Shown piece by piece: positions 1 to 5,384 of a stretch of DNA of 10,009 nucleotides. This DNA comes from Burkholderiales bacterium (GTDB lineage Bacteria; Pseudomonadota; Gammaproteobacteria; Burkholderiales; Burkholderiaceae). Position 1 is the first letter of the stretch. Each line of letters opens with the position of its first letter. The stretch spans positions 1 through 10,009 of the forward strand of contig CANBQJ010000135.1 in NCBI GenBank assembly GCA_947371645.1, in the 5' to 3' direction. The notes under the pieces were generated by a model, which searched no databases, was not told where the DNA came from, and saw only the letters and a list, made by a program, of their open reading frames with translations. The translations under genes were made by a program, and so were the position numbers.

Positions 1-10
1 TCCCTGTGGC

Positions 11-41
11 CACCCCAGGGCCCATCCTCACCTTGGGGGTG
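11..41. terminator. Strong hairpin at the left edge, possible end of an upstream transcript
   Basis: Bases 11-20 can pair with bases 31-41 around a 10-nt loop, giving about ten pairs with one bulged G and one G-U pair. No run of T follows on either side, so it is not a textbook intrinsic terminator. It lies about 45 bases before the candidate promoter of the peptide gene and could insulate that gene from whatever lies to the left. The call as a terminator is inference. Confidence 0.25.
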
Positions 42-87
42 TCAATGCAACGGGGTGTAACGTGTTGGCGGCCTCGGGGCAACCAGC

Positions 88-116
88 TTGACGCCTCCAG
101 GTGCCGCACCTAGTCT
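88..116 (+). promoter_or_regulatory. Candidate sigma70 promoter for the graspetide operon
   Basis: A -35 box TTGACG (88-93, five of six consensus bases) is separated by exactly 17 bases from a weak -10 box TAGTCT (111-116, three of six). Transcription would start near 123, leaving a leader of roughly 54 nt before the precursor ATG at 177. The placement fits a dedicated promoter for the two-gene peptide operon. The -10 box is poor, so an activator or alternative start is possible. Confidence 0.45.
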
Positions 117-164
117 GGCCGGATTCGCGCGCGCTGGAGGCCGACCCCAACCGCGCACCGCACC

Positions 165-170
165 GAGGAG
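165..170 (+). promoter_or_regulatory. Ribosome binding site of the precursor peptide
   Basis: GAGGAG lies six bases before the ATG at 177. It is a near-perfect Shine-Dalgarno sequence, supports translation of the small peptide gene, and fixes its start. The downstream ATP-grasp gene has no comparable site, so the precursor should be made in excess over the enzyme. Confidence 0.75.
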
Positions 171-176
171 CACAAC

Positions 177-401
177 ATGCAGAACCTGACCCCCGCCCAG
201 ACCGACGCCGTGCAAGGCGCCGCCACGAGCAAGGCACTGACCACCCTGATCGTGGGCGAAGAACACAAATTCACCACCATGATCTATGGTGAAGAAGGCC
301 ACCCGCCCAAGCCACCTGTCGTGACCACCCTGGCGCTGGGCGAAGAAGGCGGCCCCGTGACCACCTCGTCGACCGGCACCTCGGCCCTGGGCTCGTTCTG
401 A
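177..401 (+). CDS. Graspetide (plesiocin-like, group 2) precursor peptide
   Basis: This 74-residue peptide looks like a ribosomally made precursor for an omega-ester-linked (graspetide) product. Residues 1-21 form a short leader with no signal sequence. The core then has TTLIVGEE (22-29), TTMIYGEE (33-40) and TTLALGEE (50-57), and a degenerate fourth unit TTSSTGTS (62-69) in which the Glu pair is replaced by Thr-Ser. TTxxxxEE is the documented core motif of plesiocin-type graspetides, in which the two Thr hydroxyls are esterified to the two Glu side chains, giving a hairpin-like bicycle per repeat. A proline-rich linker, GHPPKPPVV (41-49), separates repeats 2 and 3. The ATP-grasp gene follows after 5 nt. 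The repeats and neighbour are seen; the ester chemistry is inferred from the family; the biological activity is unknown. The ATG is set by GAGGAG at 165-170. Confidence 0.87.
   Translation: MQNLTPAQTDAVQGAATSKALTTLIVGEEHKFTTMIYGEEGHPPKPPVVTTLALGEEGGPVTTSSTGTSALGSF
240..383 (+). repeat. Core repeats encoding TTxxxGEE (three intact, one degenerate)
   Basis: Four 24-base units start at 240, 273, 324 and 360. Each begins with two Thr codons (ACCACC) and has GGC at codon six. Units 1-3 end in GAAGAA (Glu-Glu); unit 4 ends in ACCTCG (Thr-Ser). The spacing between unit starts is 11, 17 and 12 codons, the longer gap being the proline-rich linker. Units 3 and 4 share GTGACCACC across their 5' border, which suggests origin by duplication. 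Confidence 0.85.
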
Positions 402-406
402 GCCCT

Positions 407-1285
407 GTGCTGTGGATCGCCGGCGGCACGGCAGACCCCAATCTGCAGGCCCTGGCTGACGCTGCGCAGGCATTGGGTGTCGACTGGCTGGATGGCCGCG
501 TGCCACCGGGCCACAGCCCGAACTTTCACTGGTCGCTGAACGAACAGGCCAGCGCGCAGCCCCTGCCCTGGGGCCTGCACACCTGGCCCCGCGCGGCCTT
601 CTTCCGGCACGACGTGTTCGCCGCACTGGCCGACCCCCGCCCCGAGGTGAGCGATCGCGCCACAGGCTGGGCCGCCGCCATCGAAGGCTGGTTGCAAGCC
701 CACCCGCAGGTTCGCCAGTTCAACGCCCGACAACAGCTGGTGGCCTACAACAAGCCGGCCAGCTTGCTGCGCGCGCAGGCGGCGGGCCTGCGCATCCCGC
801 GCACCTGGGTGAGCAACGACGTGGCGCGGCTGCGTGAGGCGCAAGCCCTGGGCCCGCACATCGCCAAACCGGTGGCCGGCGGCGGGCATTGCCAGACGCT
901 GGAGGACGCCCTGGCGCCCCTGGCACCGGCGCTGGCGCACAGCGCCATGCCCGCGCTGATCCAGCCCCGGCTGGTGGCACCGGAATGCCGCGTCTTCGTG
1001 GTGGGCCAGCAAGCCCTGGCCTTCGAGGTGCGCAGCCCCTCGCTGGACTACCGCGTGCACCAGGATGCCGAAGTCCACCCCATCGACCCGCCGGATGGCC
1101 TGCCGGCACTGCTGCGGCTCATGGCGGACTTCCAGATGGACTTTGGCGCGGCCGATTTCAAAACCGACCCGGACACCGGGCAATGGGTGTTCCTGGAGTT
1201 GAACACCTCACCGATGTTCGTCCGCTTCAACCAGGCCAGCGAAGGCCGGCTGTGCCGCGCCATGGTTCAGCACCTGGTGGGCTGA
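407..1285 (+). CDS. ATP-grasp ligase, putative graspetide macrocyclase
   Basis: This 292-residue enzyme has the ATP-grasp fold signature and is the expected partner of the preceding precursor. It would activate Glu side-chain carboxylates as acyl phosphates and join them to Thr hydroxyls in the cytoplasm. Visible elements are K154 with a Gly-rich loop (IAKPVAGGG, 152-160), Q186 in the nucleotide hinge (ALIQPRL), R195 in a CRVFVVG strand, D250 (AADFK) and E264/N266 (FLELN) as likely Mg2+/ATP ligands. The residue roles are inferred from the fold. The N-terminal 1-115 would be the preATP-grasp and leader-binding part. The start is GTG, 5 nt after the precursor stop, with no clear ribosome site of its own, which indicates translational coupling. 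A RimK-like or other peptide ligase would look similar; the repeat-bearing peptide next door decides the call. Confidence 0.83.
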   Translation: MLWIAGGTADPNLQALADAAQALGVDWLDGRVPPGHSPNFHWSLNEQASAQPLPWGLHTWPRAAFFRHDVFAALADPRPEVSDRATGWAAAIEGWLQAHPQVRQFNARQQLVAYNKPASLLRAQAAGLRIPRTWVSNDVARLREAQALGPHIAKPVAGGGHCQTLEDALAPLAPALAHSAMPALIQPRLVAPECRVFVVGQQALAFEVRSPSLDYRVHQDAEVHPIDPPDGLPALLRLMADFQMDFGAADFKTDPDTGQWVFLELNTSPMFVRFNQASEGRLCRAMVQHLVG

Positions 1286-1289
1286 AGGC

Positions 1290-1307
1290 CTGAGGTGGGC
1301 CCCTCAG
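1290..1307. terminator. Hairpin between convergent genes, possible bidirectional terminator
   Basis: CTGAGG (1290-1295) and CCTCAG (1302-1307) form a perfect 6-bp stem around TGGGCC. AGGC (1286-1289) and GCCT (1313-1316) could extend it across a 5-nt bulge. It lies just after the ATP-grasp stop and overlaps the stop of the opposite thioredoxin-like gene. There is no T tract, so terminator strength is uncertain. Confidence 0.35.
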
Positions 1308-1714
1308 CTGGTGCCTGAAACCGCAGCGAGCGCCAGGGCCAGGTCGTCGTAGGCCCGGGCCTGGCCCGCCGCCACGGCGGGTGTGGGCGGGCGGGCTTGG
1401 GCCAAGGCCTCGCTCAAGGTGTCCAGCAGGCGCTGGGCGTCGCCCAGGCGAGGCAGCACCGGGCCGGCAAACAGCACCTTGCCGTGGTGGGTGACCATCA
1501 GCGTGGGGAAGGTCTCGACGTCCACGTCGCCTACCAGATCGGCCTCGTCTTCGATGTCGATCCAGCGGTAGCGGTGGGCTGGCAGCACGCGCTGCAGTTC
1601 GGCAAAGGTGTCGGCGTACTCGCGGCAGGTGCCGCACCAGTCGGCACACAGGCAGACCACGTCCAGCGTCATGGCGCGCTGCTCATCGGCAGGTGGGGGG
1701 GCGACTGCGGGCAT
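1304..1714 (-). CDS. Thioredoxin-like protein
   Basis: A 136-residue thioredoxin-fold protein. The active-site motif WCGTC (C27-C30) follows a first beta strand, and TFPTLMV (68-74) carries the cis-proline (P70) that shapes the thiol site. Together these support a dithiol-disulfide exchange role in the cytoplasm; no signal peptide or membrane segment is visible. CGTC differs from the classical CGPC of thioredoxin 1, so redox potential and partner may differ. An Ala-rich tail (about 110-136) follows the fold. The chosen ATG at 1714 gives the longest plausible product; an internal ATG at 1672 (residue 15) just before the first strand is an alternative, and neither has a good ribosome site. It lies 53 nt behind the aldehyde dehydrogenase on the same strand and may be co-transcribed with it. 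The substrate is unknown. Confidence 0.82.
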   Translation of the reverse strand: MPAVAPPPADEQRAMTLDVVCLCADWCGTCREYADTFAELQRVLPAHRYRWIDIEDEADLVGDVDVETFPTLMVTHHGKVLFAGPVLPRLGDAQRLLDTLSEALAQARPPTPAVAAGQARAYDDLALALAAVSGTS

Positions 1715-1735
1715 GTGGCCATTGTCGCAAACCCC

Positions 1736-1764
1736 GGCAAGGGTGGCCGGCTTGCCTCGGCAAG
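1736..1764 (-). other. Overlapping alternative hairpins between aldehyde dehydrogenase and thioredoxin-like genes
   Basis: Three 6-base arms lie in a row: GGCAAG (1736-1741), CTTGCC (1751-1756) and GGCAAG (1759-1764). The middle arm can pair with either outer arm, giving two mutually exclusive stems. The right-hand one begins a few bases after the dehydrogenase stop on the minus strand. No T tract follows. It may dampen read-through into the thioredoxin-like gene or protect the 3' end of the upstream message; both are inference. Confidence 0.35.
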
Positions 1765-1767
1765 ACC

Positions 1768-3303
1768 TCAGGCCTCGTTGATGCGGATCCAGGTGGTCTT
1801 CAATTCGGTGTACTTGTCCAGCGCGTGCAGAGATTTGTCTCGCCCGTTGCCCGACTGCTTGTAGCCGCCGAAGGGCACGGTGATGTCGTCCTCGTCGTAC
1901 TGGTTGACATGCACGGTGCCGGCGCGCAGGGCGCGGGCCACGCGGTGGGCGCGGTCCAGGTGGCCGCTCCAGACGCTGGCCTGCAGGCCGTAGGGCGTGC
2001 CGTTGGCGATGCGGATGGCCTCGGCCTCGTCCTGGAAGCGGATGACGCTGAGCACCGGGCCGAAGATTTCGTCCTGCGCGATGCGCATGTCGGGCTGCAC
2101 CAGGTCGAACAAGGTGGGCTGCACGTAGACGCCACCGGTCTCGGTCATGACCTGCCGGCCGCCGCCCAGGCATTGCGCGCCTTCATGCACACCTTGCTGG
2201 ATGTGGCCCAGCACCGACTGCAGCTGGGCGTCGTCGACCAGGGCACCCATGACGGTGGCCGGGTCAAGCGGGTCGGCGGGCTGGAAGCGTGGCAGCAGGG
2301 CCTGCACGCGGGCCACCACCTCGTCGGCCACCGAGGCCTGCACCAGCAGGCGCGAAGGCGCGTTGCAGCTTTCGCCCTGGTTGAAGAACAGGGCGCCGGC
2401 CACGGTCTCTGCGGCGCGGTCCAGGTCATCGGCATCCTCGAAAACGAGGAAGGCCGACTTGCCGCCCAATTCGTTGAACACGCGCTTGAGGTTGCTGCGG
2501 CCCGCGTAAGCCAGCATCTGCCGGCCCACCCGGGTGGAGCCGGTGAAACCCAGGGCGTCGACGTCCATGTGCAAGGCCAGGGCCTCGCCGGCCTCAGGGC
2601 CGAAGCCGGTGACCACGTTGAACACGCCAGGCGGCAGGCCCGCCTTGAGCGCCAGCTCGGCCATGCGCAAGGCCGTCAGCGGCGACTTTTCAGAAGGTTT
2701 GAGCACCACGCTGTTGCCGCAGGCCAGGGCCGGGCCCAGCTTCCAGGCGGCCATGATCATCGGGTAGTTCCAGGGGACGATGGCGCCCACCACGCCCACC
2801 GGTTCACGCTGGATCAGGGCCAGGCTATGGCGCGGCGTGGGCGCGATTTCGTCGTAGACCTTGTCGATGGCCTCGCCAAACCAGTTGATGCAGCGCGCGG
2901 CCAGGGGCACGTCCACGCTCAAGGCGTACTGGATGGGTTTACCCATGTCCAGGGTCTCCAGCAGGGCCAGTTCGTCCTTGTGCTGGATGAGCAATTCGGC
3001 AAAGCGCTGCAGCACCTTCTTGCGTGCGGCTGGCGCCTGCCGGGCCCACCGCCCGTCGTCGAACGCCAGGCGGGAGGCACGCACCGCGCGGTCCACGTCT
3101 TCGGCGCGGCCCCGGGCCACTTCGGCCAGGTGGCGCCCGTCGATGGGCGAGTAGCTGGCAAAGGTCTCTTCGGCCGCGGCGTCCACGCGCTGGCCGTTGA
3201 TGAACAGGCGTCCCGACAAACGACCGTCGTGCCGGCCATCGGCGATCAGGGCATCAGCGCGATCTCGCCAGATGCGTGACTGGGGCGTAAAAGCGTCGAC
3301 CAT
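1768..3303 (-). CDS. puuC: PuuC-like aldehyde dehydrogenase
   Basis: A full-length (511 residues) NAD(P)+-dependent aldehyde dehydrogenase. Seen: oxyanion Asn N179 (VPWNYP), cofactor Lys K202 (LKPSEKSP), Rossmann GFTGSTRVG (252-260), general base E278 (FNELGGKS), catalytic Cys C313 (NQGESCNAPSR) and EIFGPV (412-417). The C-terminal block around 477-505 (TVPFGGYKQSGNGRDKSLHA) closely matches E. coli PuuC, which oxidises gamma-glutamyl-gamma-aminobutyraldehyde in the glutamylated putrescine pathway. The nearby potHI genes agree with a polyamine role. The true substrate could be another omega-amino or aliphatic aldehyde, since this family is broad. ATG at 3303 is chosen over an in-frame TTG at 3321; a GAGGA lies 11 nt upstream of it. 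The gene may be co-transcribed with the thioredoxin-like gene downstream. Confidence 0.85.
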   Translation of the reverse strand: MVDAFTPQSRIWRDRADALIADGRHDGRLSGRLFINGQRVDAAAEETFASYSPIDGRHLAEVARGRAEDVDRAVRASRLAFDDGRWARQAPAARKKVLQRFAELLIQHKDELALLETLDMGKPIQYALSVDVPLAARCINWFGEAIDKVYDEIAPTPRHSLALIQREPVGVVGAIVPWNYPMIMAAWKLGPALACGNSVVLKPSEKSPLTALRMAELALKAGLPPGVFNVVTGFGPEAGEALALHMDVDALGFTGSTRVGRQMLAYAGRSNLKRVFNELGGKSAFLVFEDADDLDRAAETVAGALFFNQGESCNAPSRLLVQASVADEVVARVQALLPRFQPADPLDPATVMGALVDDAQLQSVLGHIQQGVHEGAQCLGGGRQVMTETGGVYVQPTLFDLVQPDMRIAQDEIFGPVLSVIRFQDEAEAIRIANGTPYGLQASVWSGHLDRAHRVARALRAGTVHVNQYDEDDITVPFGGYKQSGNGRDKSLHALDKYTELKTTWIRINEA

Positions 3304-3330
3304 CGTGACCAAAGTCCTCAAAGATAGGGA

Positions 3331-3367
3331 GACATCCCCCTTACGCTAGGGACCTCGGGGGGATGTC
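3331..3367. promoter_or_regulatory. Perfect 10-bp inverted repeat, possible operator
   Basis: GACATCCCCC (3331-3340) is repeated in inverse as GGGGGATGTC (3358-3367) with 17 bases between. Inside the spacer region is a smaller inverted pair, CCCT...AGGG. It lies 28-64 bases upstream of the dehydrogenase ATG, so it could be an operator near the minus-strand transcription start or a stem in the leader RNA. The symmetry is seen; the function is inferred. Confidence 0.5.
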
Positions 3368-3543
3368 GCAAAAGGTAACCGACTGCTAACATCGTCCCTG
3401 TAAAAATTGCATAAAACAAGCAGCCCGTCCAGAGGTTGCCACAACATGGATCAACCAGTAGGGACATCATGCCTGGGGTGTATGGATTGCCATTGAGGGC
3501 GTGCCGCCGGAAGAGAGCCTTCTGCACGCGCGCCTGCTGTGCC

Positions 3544-3551
3544 AAGGGGAG
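3544..3551 (+). promoter_or_regulatory. Ribosome binding site that decides the hydrolase start
   Basis: AAGGGGAG sits three bases before the ATG at 3555, with its purine core at normal distance. It favours ATG 3555 over the in-frame upstream GTG at 3501, which has no comparable site and would add 18 residues unlike a hydrolase N-terminus. Confidence 0.65.
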
Positions 3552-3554
3552 CCC

Positions 3555-5384
3555 ATGAGCACATTGCCGACCCGCCCTCTTTTTTTAGGGGCAGGAGGGA
3601 ATCGCTTTTTTGCGCAACTGCTGCCTGCCCAGGGGCAGTTCCGTGGTGCGGCCGTGGTCTGCCAGCCCTGGGGCCGGGAAGGCATCCAGACCCAGCGCAT
3701 GATGCATTGCCTGTCGCGCGACCTGGCTGCCGAGGGCCTGGCCGTTTTGCGCATGGAACTGCCTGGCTGCGGTCACGGAGAAGGCGACGACTGGCAAGGA
3801 CAGCGCGTGGAGACCTGGCTGCAGGCCATCCACGAAGGCATCGACTGGCTGCGGGCCCATGCCCGAGTGTCCCACGTGCACCTGGTGGGCTTGCGCACCA
3901 GTGCCGCCCTGGCCTGGCAGGTGGCCAGCAGCCGCCACGACGTGGCCGGCCTGGTGGCCATGTCACCCACGGTGAAGGGCCGCCTGTATGTGCGCGAGCT
4001 CACCATGCTGCAAAGCACCACGCCAGCCCGGTTGCGGGCCGATGAGTCGGTGCTGGAGGCCACGGGCTTCATCATGACCCCGGAGACCCAGCAGGCCTTT
4101 TCCGCCATCGACCTGATGACCGAAGGCCAGCCCGCACCCCGGGTGCTGGTGCTGCACCGCGACGACATGCCCGTGGACGCCCGCTGGGCTCAGCACCTGA
4201 CGCAGATGGGGCCCGGCGTCACCCAGGGCGCGATCGACGACTACGTGGGTCTGCTGGCCGAAAGTGCACGCTTGCCAGGGCTGGCCCTGAAGCAGATCGT
4301 GGCCTGGGTGAAGGCAGACCGACTGACCCAGGTGAATGACGCCAGCGCCCTGCCTGCCGTGGCGCAGCTGGACCCGGATCGGCTGTCTGCCATGACCGTG
4401 TTGGTGGGGCAGACCCGTGTCCACGAACAGGCCTTGTTCATCCCGGGCAGCACGCCCATGTTTGCCATGTGCACGCAGGCGGCATCGGTGGCCCAGGGCG
4501 CACAGGCGCCGCGGCGCGCCATCCTCATGCTCAACGAAGGTGCCAACCCGGTGGTGGGGCCTCAGCGCATGTGGGTGCAACTGGCCCGTGAATGGGCGGC
4601 CCAAGGCTACACCGTGCTGCGTGCCGACCTCACCGGCCTGGGCGACAGCCCCGCGCGACCCGGTGAAGAAGAACGCAACATTTACAGCAATGTGGTGGTG
4701 CAGGACATGAAGCAGGCGCTGGACCACCTGCGCAACAAGCTCCACGCCCAGGACATCACGGTGCTGGGCTTGTGTTCTGGCGCGTACCATGGCTTCCTCG
4801 CAGCGGTCAATGGCCTGCCCATAGACCGCGCCGTCATGATCAACCCGCTGGTCTACCACTGGGAGCGCGGCATGTCGTGGAACGAGACCGATGTGCACGC
4901 GCACGTGGCCTCCACGGTCGAAGCGCAAACCAGGTCGGCCTTCAAGCTGGAAAAATGGCAGGCCCTGATGAGCGGCAAGATCTCGCCGGCCAAGGTCGGC
5001 CAGTTCATCCGCAACCGCCTCAAGACCTGGTTCAAGCAGGCCGCCACGCTCACCAGCCAGCGCCTGGGCGTGAGGCTGCCCACTCGCCTGTCCTGGCGGC
5101 TCGGCGCCCTGGCGCGGCGACAGGTGCCCTTGCACCTGATCTTTGCGGAGGGCGAAATCGGCCTGCCTTTGCTGCAAAGCGAAGGGGGCAAGGCCCTGGA
5201 TCGGTCCATCCAGTCTGGCTTGGTGCGCATCCACACCCTGGCCGGTGGCAACCACGTCTTCAGTGACTCAGAACCGCGCCTGCGCCTGGTGAAGCTCCTG
5301 CATCAACTCTTGCAAGCGGAGGCGCCCCAGGCCGAGGTCGCCAGAAGCATCAAAGGCATGGAATGCAGCAGCCCCAGCGTGTGA
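3555..5384 (+). CDS. Tandem alpha/beta-hydrolase protein
   Basis: This 609-residue protein appears to be two alpha/beta-hydrolase domains in one chain (about 1-255 and 290-590), each resembling S33-type serine hydrolases. Domain 2 keeps a nucleophile elbow GLCSG (405-409), with Cys (C407) at the position of the usual Ser, as in dienelactone-type hydrolases, and a C-terminal His candidate in GGNHVF (H567). Domain 1 has GLRTS (112-116) at the equivalent strand-turn, with Arg in the nucleophile place, so it may be catalytically dead or structural. No signal peptide is visible, so it is probably cytoplasmic. Its end overlaps the acyltransferase gene by 22 nt. Similar hydrolases accompany exopolysaccharide/exosortase loci in Betaproteobacteria; no exosortase or glycosyltransferase is visible here. 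The substrate is unknown; an acyl or thioester donor for the neighbour is a reasonable guess. Confidence 0.75.
   Translation: MSTLPTRPLFLGAGGNRFFAQLLPAQGQFRGAAVVCQPWGREGIQTQRMMHCLSRDLAAEGLAVLRMELPGCGHGEGDDWQGQRVETWLQAIHEGIDWLRAHARVSHVHLVGLRTSAALAWQVASSRHDVAGLVAMSPTVKGRLYVRELTMLQSTTPARLRADESVLEATGFIMTPETQQAFSAIDLMTEGQPAPRVLVLHRDDMPVDARWAQHLTQMGPGVTQGAIDDYVGLLAESARLPGLALKQIVAWVKADRLTQVNDASALPAVAQLDPDRLSAMTVLVGQTRVHEQALFIPGSTPMFAMCTQAASVAQGAQAPRRAILMLNEGANPVVGPQRMWVQLAREWAAQGYTVLRADLTGLGDSPARPGEEERNIYSNVVVQDMKQALDHLRNKLHAQDITVLGLCSGAYHGFLAAVNGLPIDRAVMINPLVYHWERGMSWNETDVHAHVASTVEAQTRSAFKLEKWQALMSGKISPAKVGQFIRNRLKTWFKQAATLTSQRLGVRLPTRLSWRLGALARRQVPLHLIFAEGEIGLPLLQSEGGKALDRSIQSGLVRIHTLAGGNHVFSDSEPRLRLVKLLHQLLQAEAPQAEVARSIKGMECSSPSV

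Larger units (their letters stand above)
3304..3554. promoter_or_regulatory. Divergent intergenic region between aldehyde dehydrogenase and tandem hydrolase
   Basis: This 251-base gap has no convincing gene. It must contain the minus-strand promoter of the dehydrogenase and the plus-strand promoter of the hydrolase/acyltransferase pair. It includes an inverted repeat (3331-3367) and a local AT-rich patch (about 3401-3418) in otherwise GC-rich DNA. A weak plus-strand candidate is TTGCCA (3436-3441), 17 bases, then TAGGGA (3459-3464). I see no clear -10 for the minus strand. Confidence 0.5.

Noticed and set aside
240..383. Repeats as a CRISPR or tandem DNA repeat array
   Set aside because: The units are inside a coding frame, are short, unevenly spaced, and conserved at the amino-acid level as TTxxxGEE.
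42..626. Long minus-strand open frame (194 codons) across the precursor gene
   Set aside because: It is antisense to the repeat-bearing peptide and ligase, is Arg/Gly/Pro-rich as expected from GC-rich shadow frames, and has no recognisable domain.
284..1183. 299-codon minus-strand frame opposite the ATP-grasp gene
   Set aside because: The opposite plus frame has clear ATP-grasp motifs; this one shows only His/Gln/Arg-rich composition typical of an antisense frame.
407..1285. ATP-grasp as a housekeeping RimK or glutathione synthetase
   Set aside because: The enzyme follows a repeat precursor by 5 nt with a coupled start, and there are no glutathione or ribosomal-modification neighbours; the graspetide role is the simpler reading.
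1693..3279. 528-codon plus-strand frame
   Set aside because: It is the antisense shadow of the aldehyde dehydrogenase, which has all catalytic residues on the minus strand.
3304..3321. Extension of the aldehyde dehydrogenase to a TTG at 3321
   Set aside because: It adds six residues only, and the ATG at 3303 is the more common start codon, with GAGGA upstream that would lie inside the extended frame.
3501..3554. GTG at 3501 as hydrolase start
   Set aside because: The ATG at 3555 has AAGGGGAG directly upstream; the extra 18 residues resemble translated leader.
3963..5255. 430-codon minus-strand frame
   Set aside because: It lies opposite the tandem hydrolase and has no coherent protein features.
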